A stretch of 64,000 bases of DNA from assembly GCF_001277295.1 (NCBI RefSeq), contig NZ_CP011456.1, forward strand, positions 248,001 through 312,000, in the 5' to 3' direction. A model generated the notes under the pieces. It was not told the origin of the DNA, did not search any database, and saw only the letters and a list, made by a program, of their open reading frames with translations. This document shows, one piece after another, positions 7,604 to 17,271 of this stretch. This DNA comes from Anabaena sp. WA102 (lineage in GTDB: Bacteria; Cyanobacteriota; Cyanobacteriia; Cyanobacteriales; Nostocaceae). A program made the translations under genes and the position numbers. The first letter of the stretch is position 1. Each line of letters starts with the position of its first letter.

Positions 7604-10474
7604 ATGTCTGCTCATTCTTTACCTGAATCTACCCACCTCTGGCATGGTTTGGAAGTTGAAAAAGCTTTAGAAATGCTTGATAGTGACGCAAACAGCGGCT
7701 TAACCTCCCAAGAAGTTGAACAGCGTCGTCAGAAGTATGGACTCAATGAACTCGAAGAAAATGGAGGTCGTAGTCCTTGGCAAATTCTGCTAGATCAGTT
7801 TACCAATATCATGTTATTGATGCTGATTGCCGTTGCCCTTATTTCTGGCTTTTTGGATTTAGTGGCTTTGACTGGGGGGACATTAAAACCCGGTGAAGTG
7901 CCATTTAAAGACACAATTGCCATTATGGCTATAGTTATCCTCAATGGTATTTTGGGCTATGTGCAAGAAAGCCGGGCCGAAAAAGCTCTAGCAGCCTTGA
8001 AAAAACTGTCTTCTCCCTCAGTGCGAGTCCTGCGTGACGGTAAACTGGGGGATGTGGCGGCTAAGGAGCTAGTACCGGGGGATGTGATGCTGCTGGAAGC
8101 GGGTGTACAAATAGCTGCGGATGGTCGCTTAATAGAACAGTCTAATTTGCAAGTGCGAGAATCGGCTCTTACAGGTGAAGCCGAAGCTGTCAATAAGCAA
8201 GCCATACTTACACTACCAGAAGATGCACCATTAGGCGATCGCCTCAATTCAGTTTTTCAAGGTACGGAAGTTGTCCAAGGTCGGGCGAAGGTACTGGTAA
8301 CTCACACCGGAATGCGAACAGAACTAGGCAAAATTGCCGCCATGTTGCAATCTGTGGACGGTGAACCTACGCCTTTACAGCAACGCATGACCCAATTGGG
8401 TAATGTTCTCGTCAGTGGTTCTTTGATTCTTGTAGCCATAGTAGTTGGTGGTGGACTTATTCATGATCTAACTAAAGGAATAGGTTGGAAGAATTTACAA
8501 GAATTAGTGGAAGTTTCTTTAAGTATGGCGGTGGCGGTAGTTCCTGAAGGTTTACCTGCGGTAATCACTGTGACTCTGGCTTTGGGAACTCAGCGTATGG
8601 TCAAGCATCACGCTTTAATTCGCAAACTCCCAGCCGTAGAGACTCTTGGTTCTGTAACTACTATTTGTTCTGATAAAACCGGAACTCTAACTCAAAATAA
8701 AATGGTGGTACAGTCGGTGTACACCAATAATTCTACCTTTCGCGTCACTGGAGAAGGTTATACTCCCATTGGCGATTTTCAATTAAATGGTGAAAAAACC
8801 AGTTTAGATGAAGTCCCGGAAATTTCCGCATTGCTTGTTCCCTGTGCTGTTTGTAATGATGCTGTTTTGCAACAACAACAAGGAGTATGGGCAATTTTAG
8901 GCGACCCCACAGAAGGGGCTTTAGTTACCTTGGCAGGAAAAGCCGGAATTGAACAAGACCAATGGAGTAGTAAATTACCTCGTGTCTCCGAATTTCCCTT
9001 TTCTTCGGAACGGAAGCGCATGAGTGTGATTTGTCAACTAGAAGCTGTAGCCACTGGTGATACTTCTTTAACCGCTATTGACCCAGCCATTGCTGGTTTT
9101 GTGGAATCGGAACAATACCTGATGTTCACCAAGGGTTCACCAGAATTAACTTTGGAACGGTGTACAAAAATCCATTTAGGTAATCACTCAATTCCTATCA
9201 ATGACGAACACCGCAGCCAAATTTTGCTAGCTAATGACCAAATGGCGGGTAAAGGTTTGCGGGTGTTAGGTTTTGCTTATAAACCTTTGGCTGAAATTCC
9301 CCCAGATGGTTCTCATGATACATCTGAGGTAGATTTGGTCTGGTTGGGGTTGGTGGGAATGCTAGACGCGCCTCGTCCAGAAGTGAGGGCGGCTGTGCAA
9401 GAATGTCGCCACGCGGGAATCCGTCCGATTATGATTACTGGCGACCATCAATTAACTGCTCAGGCGATCGCTATTGATTTGGGAATTGCCCAAGCAGGTG
9501 ATAGAGTCCTCACTGGTAAGGAATTACAACTTCTCAGTGACCAAGAATTAGAAACACAGGTTGACTTAGTGAGTATTTACGCGCGAGTCTCCCCTGAACA
9601 TAAATTAAGAATTGTCCAAGCTTTGCAACGTCGCGGGCGATTTGTGGCAATGACAGGCGATGGGGTGAATGACGCTCCCGCCCTCAAACAAGCCGATATA
9701 GGCATTGCCATGGGCATCACAGGTACAGATGTGAGCAAAGAAGCCAGCGACATGATCCTCCTAGATGATAACTTCGCCACCATAGTTGCTGCCACGAAGG
9801 AAGGTAGAGTTGTTTATACCAATATTCGCCGCTTTATTAAATACATCTTGGGTAGTAATATTGGGGAAGTTCTCACCATTGCGGCTGCGCCATTGTTGGG
9901 ATTAGGGGGTGTTCCCTTGAGTCCTTTGCAAATTCTCTGGATGAATTTGGTAACAGACGGTTTACCAGCTTTAGCATTAGCTGTAGAACCACCAGAACCT
10001 GATGTTATGGAACGTCCCCCCTTTAGTCCCCGTGAAAGCATTTTTGCTAGGGGTTTAGGTTCTTACATGATTCGCATTGGGATTGTTTTCGCTGTGATTA
10101 CAATTATCCTCATGGAATGGGCTTACCATCATTCTCATGCAGCCGGGTATCAAGGACATGAAGATACTTGGAAGACAATGGTATTTACTTCATTATGTTT
10201 AGCGCAAATGGGTCATGCGATCGCCATTCGTTCTAATAATAGACTTACCATCGAAATGAATCCCTTTTCTAATCCCTTTGTATTGGGGTCAGTCATTGTC
10301 ACCACGATTTTGCAATTGATGTTAATTTATGTTCCACCCCTGCAAAGTTTCTTTGGTACTCATGCACTGAGTTTAGAAGAATTAGCAATTTGTATCGGTT
10401 TTAGTGCTTTAATGTTTGTCTGGATTGAAGGTGAGAAGATATTCTTCCGCTTGATGGGCAAAAAAAGTGTTTAA
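7604..10474 (+). CDS. P-type Ca2+-transporting ATPase (PacL-like)
   Basis: A 956-residue P2A-type cation ATPase of the plasma membrane. An N-terminal cation_ATPase_N domain (residues about 10-75) precedes the first helices. The actuator loop carries LTGEAEAV and TM4 carries VPEGLPAV, the Ca2+-ATPase-type signature. The phosphorylated Asp is in CSDKTGTLTQNKM (about 355) and the hinge in MTGDGVNDAP (about 684). A six-helix C-terminal block completes it. Length and motifs fit the cyanobacterial PacL/Pma1 group, which exports Ca2+. Ca2+ specificity is inferred from PEGLPA. The ATG at 7604 gives the normal N-terminus. Confidence 0.87.
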   Translation: MSAHSLPESTHLWHGLEVEKALEMLDSDANSGLTSQEVEQRRQKYGLNELEENGGRSPWQILLDQFTNIMLLMLIAVALISGFLDLVALTGGTLKPGEVPFKDTIAIMAIVILNGILGYVQESRAEKALAALKKLSSPSVRVLRDGKLGDVAAKELVPGDVMLLEAGVQIAADGRLIEQSNLQVRESALTGEAEAVNKQAILTLPEDAPLGDRLNSVFQGTEVVQGRAKVLVTHTGMRTELGKIAAMLQSVDGEPTPLQQRMTQLGNVLVSGSLILVAIVVGGGLIHDLTKGIGWKNLQELVEVSLSMAVAVVPEGLPAVITVTLALGTQRMVKHHALIRKLPAVETLGSVTTICSDKTGTLTQNKMVVQSVYTNNSTFRVTGEGYTPIGDFQLNGEKTSLDEVPEISALLVPCAVCNDAVLQQQQGVWAILGDPTEGALVTLAGKAGIEQDQWSSKLPRVSEFPFSSERKRMSVICQLEAVATGDTSLTAIDPAIAGFVESEQYLMFTKGSPELTLERCTKIHLGNHSIPINDEHRSQILLANDQMAGKGLRVLGFAYKPLAEIPPDGSHDTSEVDLVWLGLVGMLDAPRPEVRAAVQECRHAGIRPIMITGDHQLTAQAIAIDLGIAQAGDRVLTGKELQLLSDQELETQVDLVSIYARVSPEHKLRIVQALQRRGRFVAMTGDGVNDAPALKQADIGIAMGITGTDVSKEASDMILLDDNFATIVAATKEGRVVYTNIRRFIKYILGSNIGEVLTIAAAPLLGLGGVPLSPLQILWMNLVTDGLPALALAVEPPEPDVMERPPFSPRESIFARGLGSYMIRIGIVFAVITIILMEWAYHHSHAAGYQGHEDTWKTMVFTSLCLAQMGHAIAIRSNNRLTIEMNPFSNPFVLGSVIVTTILQLMLIYVPPLQSFFGTHALSLEELAICIGFSALMFVWIEGEKIFFRLMGKKSV

Positions 10475-10486
10475 TTGGTAAATTGT

Positions 10487-10546
10487 CAGAATCAGGATTT
10501 ACAGGATTTCATTTCATTATCTTTGTATTTTTTTATCCTGATTCTG
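10487..10546. terminator. Long stem-loop after the P-type ATPase
   Basis: CAGAATCAGGAT and ATCCTGATTCTG form a 12-bp perfect stem with a 36-base AT-rich loop just beyond the ATPase stop codon. A related CAGGATTTCAGGATTTACAGG sequence near 42,825 suggests a dispersed repeat. It may stop transcription or protect the mRNA end. Confidence 0.45.
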
Positions 10547-10656
10547 ATATTTATTACCAATTAGTCATCAATATGTATCTAAAAATCAACTTCGACGAGA
10601 TAAGAAAACCCTTTGGGTGCAGGGACAATTCTAGAATTAATTAGGAGATAGATATC

Positions 10657-11091
10657 ATGGGTGAATCCAAACGCAGAAAACAGCAAGATCCCAACTACGG
10701 GAAAGTTAAAAATCCTGTCAAAAATCTCCTGAAAGTTTTTTGCCCGTTTTTTGAGGATTACGATAATTTAGCTCATCTCGATGGTGATAGTATATCGTTG
10801 ATGATCGCTAAGGAAGGGTACAAAGAAACGGGTTTGAAAGGCATAATTGTCACAGGATATCTCGCTGAACATTTATTAAAAGACTATCCTCCCGAATCTG
10901 AATTAGTCCAAGCTTTCAAACAACATGGAAATATTTATGTTACTTCCACATTAGCCCTAGCATATTTGGAGAATGATGTAAACAAAGAGGAAAATCTCAG
11001 GAATTTTGATACATACGACCCATTAAATGACTTTATATGTATGAAAAGCGATTCTAAAAAATACCAAGTAAGTTTGGTAACAGGATCTTAA
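10657..11091 (+). CDS. Conserved hypothetical protein, 144 aa
   Basis: Not recognised functionally. It starts with the basic stretch MGESKRRKQQDPNYGK, an N-terminus shared by several small cyanobacterial proteins. A hydrophilic body follows, with an alpha/beta-looking core (GLKGIIVTGYLAEHLL, NIYVTSTLALAYLEN). No signal peptide or membrane segment. Start supported by TAGGAGA 9 bases upstream of the ATG. Confidence 0.55.
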   Translation: MGESKRRKQQDPNYGKVKNPVKNLLKVFCPFFEDYDNLAHLDGDSISLMIAKEGYKETGLKGIIVTGYLAEHLLKDYPPESELVQAFKQHGNIYVTSTLALAYLENDVNKEENLRNFDTYDPLNDFICMKSDSKKYQVSLVTGS

Positions 11092-11125
11092 AAAAAATTT
11101 CTCATCTCCCGAAAAATTCCCAAAA

Positions 11126-11190
11126 TATCCCCGACTTCTGAAAACAATTTTCTCATCTCAAAGATAACTTATTATAGAAGTCGGGGATCT
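11126..11190. repeat. Spread copy of the ATCCCCGACTTCT hairpin repeat
   Basis: TCCCCGACTTCT at 11128 and AGAAGTCGGGGA at 11176 are perfect inverted arms separated by 36 bases. They are the same arms found in compact form at 21907-21939 and 40171-40203. It ends 17 bases before recF and may lie in its leader. Confidence 0.6.
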
Positions 11191-11206
11191 TGACTCTTCA
11201 GCTATT

Positions 11207-12331
11207 ATGTACTTAAAAACTTTACACCTCAAACAATTTCGGAATTACCAAAACCAAAAAGTTGAATTTACCGCTGCTAAAACAATTTTGGTAGGTAATA
11301 ATGCTCAAGGAAAATCGAACTTGTTAGAGGCTGTGGAGTTATTGGCAACATTGCGATCGCACCGGATGACACGCGATCGTGATTTAATTAAGGAAGGTGA
11401 ATCTACAGCCCAAATTCATGCCACCCTAGACCGGATTCATAGCCATAGCGATTTAACTCTCACCTTCCGTCGTCAAGCGCGTCGCACCGTCGCCATAAAT
11501 GGGCAAATAGTCCCCAGACAAATGGACTTTCTCGGTGTTCTCAATGCAGTAGAGTTTTCTAGTTTAGATTTAGAATTGGTGCGTGGTAGTCCAGAAGGTC
11601 GTCGTAACTGGTTAGATACGCTCTTAATTCAATTAGAACCAGTTTATGCCCACATTTTGCACCAATATCACCAAGTTTTACGCCAACGCAATGCCTTTTT
11701 AAAACTTTATATAAATACACCAGAAAAATCTCTACAATCAGAATTAGCCATCTGGGATGCACAATTAGTAACTGCTGGTACAAGGGTAATTATGAGAAGA
11801 GATAGAGCTATTCAAAGACTAGCTCCCATAGCTTCTGCATGGCACGCTAGTATTAGTGGAGCATCCGAAATTCTGCAAATCAATTATGCTGCCAATGTTC
11901 CCCTAGAAAAAAACTCTCCTCAAGAATTACAAGCAGCCTTTTTTGCTAAACTTCAACAAAGAGCAGTTGCAGAATCACATCGAGGAATAACCTTAGTCGG
12001 ACCACACCGTGATGAAATAGAACTAATTATTAATCAAACTCCCGCCCGTCAATATGGTTCTCAAGGTCAACAAAGAACATTAGTTTTAGCTTTAAAGTTA
12101 GCAGAATTACAATTAATTGAAGAAGTTATTAATGAACCGCCATTACTACTATTAGATGATGTTTTAGCCGAATTAGATCCATCTCGCCAAAATCAATTAC
12201 TTGATGCTATTCAAGACCGATTTCAAACCTTGATTACTACCACTCATTTGAGTGCTTTTGACTCTCAATGGTTGAAATCTTCCCAGATTTTATATGTAAA
12301 TGCTGGGAAAATATTAGAAAATGGTAATTAG
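11207..12331 (+). CDS. recF: DNA replication/repair protein RecF
   Basis: A 374-residue SMC-like ATPase that binds gapped DNA and helps load RecA in the RecFOR pathway. N-terminal MYLKTLHLKQFRNYQ is the usual RecF start. Walker A is GNNAQGKSN (about residues 28-36), the ABC signature region is QGQQRTLVLALKLAEL and Walker B is LLLLDDVLAELD. Length is normal. It stands alone, with no dnaA/dnaN next to it, as is common in cyanobacteria. Confident on motifs and length. Confidence 0.93.
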   Translation: MYLKTLHLKQFRNYQNQKVEFTAAKTILVGNNAQGKSNLLEAVELLATLRSHRMTRDRDLIKEGESTAQIHATLDRIHSHSDLTLTFRRQARRTVAINGQIVPRQMDFLGVLNAVEFSSLDLELVRGSPEGRRNWLDTLLIQLEPVYAHILHQYHQVLRQRNAFLKLYINTPEKSLQSELAIWDAQLVTAGTRVIMRRDRAIQRLAPIASAWHASISGASEILQINYAANVPLEKNSPQELQAAFFAKLQQRAVAESHRGITLVGPHRDEIELIINQTPARQYGSQGQQRTLVLALKLAELQLIEEVINEPPLLLLDDVLAELDPSRQNQLLDAIQDRFQTLITTTHLSAFDSQWLKSSQILYVNAGKILENGN

Positions 12332-12502
12332 TCAGTTGTCAGTTGTCAGTTGTCAGTTGTCAGTTGTCAGTGGTAATTTTTCTTCTTTATCCTTCTTCCT
12401 TCTTTATCCTGACTCCTTCTTTCTTTATCCTGACTCCTTCTTCCTTCTTTATCCTGACTCCTTCTTTCTGACTCCTGACTCCTGACTCCTTCTTCCTCAA
12501 CT
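12332..12502. repeat. Heptamer tandem repeat and pyrimidine-rich repeats
   Basis: The unit GTCAGTT repeats about five times (12332-12370). It is followed by a pyrimidine-rich tract of irregular repeats of TCCTTCTT, TTTATCC and TGACTCC. This is the short tandemly repeated repetitive type of DNA known from heterocystous cyanobacteria. It fills the whole spacer between recF and the next gene. Confidence 0.8.
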
Positions 12503-12904
12503 ATGAATTACATTCTCACCGAAAATGAAATTATATCTTTAGGTGCATCATTAAGAGCTATTGCACCAAACATACTGAAACAAAGTCCACAAAAAGGTAC
12601 AATTAGAATTTGGTTTCAAGGAGGAGAACCTTATTTTGATATCTTCTTTGAATTAAATAATCATGAAATAACTTGGTTTCAATTTACGTTACGAGGAAAG
12701 TCACTATCCTGGTCTAGCAATAAACCTCTCTTTAAAACTGGCATTACCAATGAATTAAGTATTGATGATGTTAGTTTTTATGCAGCTAGTAAAACTCTTA
12801 AAAATGATCATGACTCAGATGAAGAATTTATTAACTTAGTAAAATCAATTCTCCAAACCAGACCAGAAGAAGAAATTTTTGTCAAAGCCCTAGCTTTGTT
12901 TTAA
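12503..12904 (+). CDS. Hypothetical protein, 133 aa
   Basis: Not recognised. A soluble protein opening MNYILTENEIISLGASLRAI, with an aromatic-rich centre (IRIWFQGGEPYFDIFFELN, ITWFQFTLRGKSLSW) and an acidic C-terminal third. The regular pattern of beta strands followed by helices resembles small cyanobacterial proteins of unknown function. No membrane segments. The start directly follows repeat DNA and no strong ribosome-binding site is seen. Confidence 0.5.
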   Translation: MNYILTENEIISLGASLRAIAPNILKQSPQKGTIRIWFQGGEPYFDIFFELNNHEITWFQFTLRGKSLSWSSNKPLFKTGITNELSIDDVSFYAASKTLKNDHDSDEEFINLVKSILQTRPEEEIFVKALALF

Positions 12905-12964
12905 AGTTTATTAATTACCAATAACAACTAATAACTGATACTAATTTTATATGAGTTTGTACCG

Positions 12965-15418
12965 TTATCTCCCATCACCAATTAACACAAATGGCGACCA
13001 GAAATAAGGATGAACATTATTTTTAATTTGACTTAATTTTGCTTGACGTAATGCTTCATCTTTTCTCATGCCTTTTTTTAGATTTTGGTAAAATTCCACC
13101 ATAATTTCTTTAGTTTCTTCGTCTGCTGCACTCCACAAACTGGCTATTACAGCTTTGCTACCCGCACGTTCAAATAAATAAGCCAGTCCAGAAATTTCTG
13201 TACCATTAGAATCGGCTTTTAAAGCTGTTTGACAACCACTTAAAGTAATTAAATCTACATTTTTCAATCCTAATACAGCAGCATCCTGAATATTAAAGCT
13301 TTCATCTGCAAACAACAAAGTATTTTCTTTTAATTTTAATTGAGAACAACCACCTTTTTGAAAACAGCCATGAGTCGCTAAGTGCAGTAAAGAAAAGCGA
13401 GGAATTTGATTTTTAAAATTTGCCAATGTTGCTTGATTGTTAATAAAAATTTGGCTATCTGGAAAAATAGAAATAATGCTTTTGACTTCATCCTCTGCGC
13501 CATTTAGTGCTAAAGGAGGCTGAGGAATAGGATTACCAAAAGCGAGGATTTTTTGATTAGATGTTGATGGTTTTGTTTGTAGGGAACGACTAGAAAGACG
13601 AGTGAGGTAACTAATAGGATATTTCTCAATTAGATATTCATTACCGTCATGTAATACTTCAAAAGGAATATACCGCAGTTTACCAGTGGCAATAATGCTG
13701 ATTTGTTTAGGTTTGGTAGCTGCAATTTCTCTTTCAATGGGACGAATTAACAAATCATAAAGCGGTTGTGAACTATTCCGGTAATTAGTGCTAAAGCGAT
13801 TAGTTAATGAGGTGTAGGTATTGGTTAATAAACTATCAAATTTTTGGTTATCCAAAGGAAATTTTATTACTTTAACTTTATCTTTTGTAAGCATAAATAA
13901 AGCAATATTCTTATCTAATAGCACAGGTTGAATAACCGTTGTACCTGGGGTAATATTGGCTTGCAGTTGGAGAATATCTTCAGGTTTGGTTTCAAATAAA
14001 TCTGCAACTTCTACAAAACGGTTTCTAATATTTTCCGCTTCTTGATTAAGTTGTTCTTGTAATGTATTAACCTGTTGAGATAATTCAGGTGAAAATTGTT
14101 GTGATAACTGTTTTCGCAGATTTTCTAGTTCCTGGTTTTCTTGATTCCATTGCTTAATTGCTGCTTGTGCTTTTGGGTTAGCAACTTGGGCATTAACCAG
14201 GCGAGAATAATCAGCTAAATCGGCAACAGTGGCTAAATTGACCCATGCAAAAGCTTTTTCTGGTTGTTTTTGATCTATCAGCAAATTAACAAGGCTAACT
14301 GCTGTATCTGATTGACTATCTAAAAATGTTTTGCGATTTTCTCTAATAAGACTGCTACGAAGTTGGAGGATAATATCAACAGATTTTTCTAGATTTTTAA
14401 TAGCTTCAATAGGTCGCCTTATATCTCGATAAAGAATACCGATATTCTTGAGGATCGTAGCTTCTCCACTCCGATAGCCTACTTCCTTAATTAAAGTTAG
14501 AGCTTGGTTGAAATAGTCCAGCGCTTTTTGCTTTTCTCCTAAATAAAAGTAGACATGACCGATATTATTCAGGGTGGTTGCTTCCCCAAGGCGATCGCGT
14601 ACAGCCGGACGTATTGATAGGGCTTGGTTGAAATAGTCCAGTGCTTTTTGCTTTTCTCCTAAATAAAAGTAGACATGACCGATATTATTCAGATTGGTTG
14701 CTTCCCCACTGCGATCGCCTACAGCCCTAAGTATTGGTAGGGCTTGGTTGAAATATTCCAGTGCCTTTTGCTTTTCTCCTAAAGCATCGTAGACAAGGTA
14801 GACAAGACCGATATTATTCAGGGTGGCAGCTTTTCCACCGCGCTTTCTCACGGCATCAGCTAAGGTGTCAGCATTTAGGGTAGTTTCCTGATAGTTGTTT
14901 AAGGCAGGATGCAAAGGTAGAGCTTTTTCGTAATAGTACAGTGCCTTTTTTGTTTGTCCTAAATTATGGTAGATAGTACCGATATTATTTAGGGTGTTAG
15001 CTTCTGCACCGCGCTCACCTAATTGATGAAATAAGGGCTGAACTTTTTCGTAATAATCCAGTGCTGTTTGGTTTTCTCCCAAATCGGAGTAGACACGACC
15101 GATGGCAAAGAGTACAAAAGAGTAACTTTCTTTATCATTTAGTGAATCATATAGTGATAATGCTTCTTCCGCCTTCTTAATTGCCTGTTGCAATGACTTT
15201 GCTGTTCCTTGGTTATAAAATTTTATTGCCTCATTCAAAAGTTGTTTTGCATTATCCCTTGTTGCTGTTGATGATTGGGCAATTTTTCCTAAATCATCCT
15301 TGGCCAAAACACGGGTAGAGTCAAGACATACCCCACAGCACAATAAAATACCAATGCCAAAAACAAGGTAAGGATGTTTTAGCCCTGATAGCAGTCTATA
15401 TTGTTTATTTTTCATCAT
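12965..15418 (-). CDS. CHAT-domain protease-like protein with TPR repeats
   Basis: An 817-residue exported protein. An N-terminal hydrophobic segment (about residues 14-38, ending at VLAKDD) suggests a signal peptide or anchor. At least six tetratricopeptide repeats span about 60-350. A coiled-coil-prone linker (about 420-480, rich in Q/E/L) leads to a C-terminal CHAT domain (about 520-815), a caspase-like cysteine peptidase fold. The catalytic pair is intact: His in LATHGCF (about 683) and Cys in LSGCQTAL (about 728). Two or three TPR units are almost identical at DNA level over 120 bp, a sign of recent expansion. The CHAT substrate is unknown. A small secreted protein gene lies upstream in the same direction. 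Confidence 0.87.
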   Translation of the reverse strand: MMKNKQYRLLSGLKHPYLVFGIGILLCCGVCLDSTRVLAKDDLGKIAQSSTATRDNAKQLLNEAIKFYNQGTAKSLQQAIKKAEEALSLYDSLNDKESYSFVLFAIGRVYSDLGENQTALDYYEKVQPLFHQLGERGAEANTLNNIGTIYHNLGQTKKALYYYEKALPLHPALNNYQETTLNADTLADAVRKRGGKAATLNNIGLVYLVYDALGEKQKALEYFNQALPILRAVGDRSGEATNLNNIGHVYFYLGEKQKALDYFNQALSIRPAVRDRLGEATTLNNIGHVYFYLGEKQKALDYFNQALTLIKEVGYRSGEATILKNIGILYRDIRRPIEAIKNLEKSVDIILQLRSSLIRENRKTFLDSQSDTAVSLVNLLIDQKQPEKAFAWVNLATVADLADYSRLVNAQVANPKAQAAIKQWNQENQELENLRKQLSQQFSPELSQQVNTLQEQLNQEAENIRNRFVEVADLFETKPEDILQLQANITPGTTVIQPVLLDKNIALFMLTKDKVKVIKFPLDNQKFDSLLTNTYTSLTNRFSTNYRNSSQPLYDLLIRPIEREIAATKPKQISIIATGKLRYIPFEVLHDGNEYLIEKYPISYLTRLSSRSLQTKPSTSNQKILAFGNPIPQPPLALNGAEDEVKSIISIFPDSQIFINNQATLANFKNQIPRFSLLHLATHGCFQKGGCSQLKLKENTLLFADESFNIQDAAVLGLKNVDLITLSGCQTALKADSNGTEISGLAYLFERAGSKAVIASLWSAADEETKEIMVEFYQNLKKGMRKDEALRQAKLSQIKNNVHPYFWSPFVLIGDGR

Positions 15419-15449
15419 ATTTATTTATCTAAAAAATTGAGATTTAATT

Positions 15450-15571
15450 TAATGTAGGGGTAGCGCCCCCGTGCCTACCCCTACCCCCATTCACGCAACC
15501 ACAGGATATTTGCATGGAAAACCACGGGGGGTTTGCCCGTAACATTTGGGGCAACCACGGGGGGTTTGCCC
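15450..15571. repeat. GC-rich repeat cluster (CCACGGGGGGTTTGCCC)
   Basis: Two direct copies of CCACGGGGGGTTTGCCC (about 15521 and 15554) and CGCCCCCGTGCC/TACCCCTAC sequences form overlapping inverted repeats. This is a dispersed cyanobacterial intergenic repeat, located between two co-directional genes and abutting the 3' end of the second. Confidence 0.6.
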
Positions 15572-16165
15572 CTACTTCTTATCCGCAGGTGTTACCTTAA
15601 TGGTCATTTTACCGGTAGAACTAAACTGAATCTCATCCGCTATATATAAACTCTTCACAGCTACAGATTGAATTTGAGACAATTCTTGAGGTTTTTTAAC
15701 AGTTGCTAAATCCACCTTAGCTTGTCCTCGTCGGGAGTCCACCAACTCAAAAGCCTGAAGAGGAAGATTGGACCATTCGCTTTGTGTAGCTTTGCTGTTA
15801 TCCTCACCTCGAATCACCAGACTACCCGTAGCAGTATAAACTAAAGAGTCTTTATCTTTCCTAAAAACTACCTGTTGTACTTGGGTAACAGGTAATGATT
15901 TAGAAGTTTTACCATAGGAAAACTCAATTTTTTTCCCTTTGGAGTCAAATCCTGTAACTCTAGCAGTCATAGAATCGCCATTTTTCAGCTTGATATCGGC
16001 TTTTATTGGTAATGCTAAGGGTATGGGCGAATTATTAACTTTTTTCTTTACTTTTCCTGGAGTTTGAGCTAATTGTATATTGGCGGTAACTGGTTTGAGG
16101 TTTTCTGTCATGCCCACCAATGCCAACACCAATACAAAACAGAATGTTTTGAGAACAACTTTCAT
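15572..16165 (-). CDS. Secreted hypothetical protein
   Basis: 197 residues from the preferred ATG (MKVVLKTFCFVLVLALVGMT), which begins a typical signal peptide. A longer ATG start 24 bases upstream would put charged and polar residues before it. The mature part shows a short strand-rich domain (ADIKLKNGDSMTARVTGFD, about 60-80), which looks like an SH3-like barrel, and a C-terminal TGKMTIKVTPADKK. It lies upstream of the CHAT-TPR gene on the same strand (153-bp gap), so the two may share a transcript. Function not recognised. Confidence 0.6.
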   Translation of the reverse strand: MKVVLKTFCFVLVLALVGMTENLKPVTANIQLAQTPGKVKKKVNNSPIPLALPIKADIKLKNGDSMTARVTGFDSKGKKIEFSYGKTSKSLPVTQVQQVVFRKDKDSLVYTATGSLVIRGEDNSKATQSEWSNLPLQAFELVDSRRGQAKVDLATVKKPQELSQIQSVAVKSLYIADEIQFSSTGKMTIKVTPADKK

Positions 16166-16271
16166 ATAGTTATGGATGAGTATTAACACAGAATTAAAGT
16201 AAGTTATCGCTACTTTACTATAAAATCATCTATAACCGTCCAAATTCCTAAATTTTACAAAAATTACTACT

Positions 16272-17120
16272 ATGCCACCAGATCCTCAAAATACCCCCAA
16301 TATTAATATCCTGTCTAACTTTGCTGGACTTGTGGGAGTTTTAGCTATTTTCGTTTATTTTATTGGTTGGATATATCGCTGGGCTTATTTTGGCTTTTTT
16401 GCCTTAGAACTTAATACTCTTAATTTACCTCATGAGTCTTTTTTAATAGTCCCAATACAAATTATATTTGGTAACTTTTGGATATTTATTCGCGCTACCA
16501 TAGCCATAACTTTAACCATAGCTTTTATAAAACTTACATTTTGGATAATTTCACCACATCCAAATATTCAAAACCAGCCAAATAGCACCCCAAGACTGCT
16601 TGAAAAAATTTATAATTTCCCATTACTTAAAATTTTACGTTCTTTGGCTCAACTTATCCCGCAATCCTTACGTCAAGAAATCATAGTTGTCATTTGGATT
16701 TTAGCTTCATTGTTTTGGTTGGGACGTTTTCAAGGTTTAGCTGATGCTTATCGAGATGCCGTTAATAATACTTCTACTAGACCAATAGTTACGCTTGTAA
16801 CTGCTAAAGATAAACTACCTTTGGGACGTAATTTAGATGATGTATTAATTAATCCTTCTTTAAAAGATTCTCATATTATTGGGGATATGGAACAGTTTAA
16901 AAATATTATTGGTCAAGAAACAAATGATTTAACAGATCCTCAAAAACCCATTATTTGGCGGTTATTAATTGAAAGTAATGGTTGGGTTTATCTATTTCCA
17001 TCTATGCCTCCTGGATCACAATTTAATCAACGTCCTCCAGTATTGACAATTAATACAGGTGATGGTGGGGTACAATTGTTAATTATCAGCCGTCCTAATC
17101 TGCGTGAAAAAGGCAATTAA
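16272..17120 (+). CDS. Integral membrane hypothetical protein
   Basis: 282 residues with three to four predicted membrane helices: about 18-45 (LVGVLAIFVYFIGWIYRW), 58-93 (FLIVPIQIIFGNFWIFI onward) and 133-150 (VVIWILASLFWLGRF). A soluble C-terminal domain of about 130 residues follows, containing VTLVTAKDKLPLGRNLDD. The family is not recognised. It is divergent from the secreted protein gene, with about 100 bp between them. Start ATG at 16272 follows an AT-rich leader without a strong ribosome-binding site. Confidence 0.55.
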   Translation: MPPDPQNTPNINILSNFAGLVGVLAIFVYFIGWIYRWAYFGFFALELNTLNLPHESFLIVPIQIIFGNFWIFIRATIAITLTIAFIKLTFWIISPHPNIQNQPNSTPRLLEKIYNFPLLKILRSLAQLIPQSLRQEIIVVIWILASLFWLGRFQGLADAYRDAVNNTSTRPIVTLVTAKDKLPLGRNLDDVLINPSLKDSHIIGDMEQFKNIIGQETNDLTDPQKPIIWRLLIESNGWVYLFPSMPPGSQFNQRPPVLTINTGDGGVQLLIISRPNLREKGN

Positions 17121-17141
17121 TGTCATACCTTTAAATTTTTC

Positions 17142-17252
17142 GGCGTTGCTGAATTAAGATATGAAAATCAAAAATTCCATTTCTCAAACTCTTACTCTTT
17201 GCGCCTCTGCGCCTCTGCGTGAGATCAATTCATATTTTCATTCACCAACGCC
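17142..17252. repeat. Miniature element family C, copy 1 (GGCGTTGCTGA ends)
   Basis: A 111-bp element bounded by GGCGTTGCTGA and TTCACCAACGCC. The interior carries the GCGCCTCTGCGCCTCTGCG repeat. Related copies lie at 40747-40879 and 43640-43751. No ORF inside, so it is non-autonomous. Confidence 0.7.
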
Positions 17253-17271
17253 AATTTTTCTGTTCACCTAA

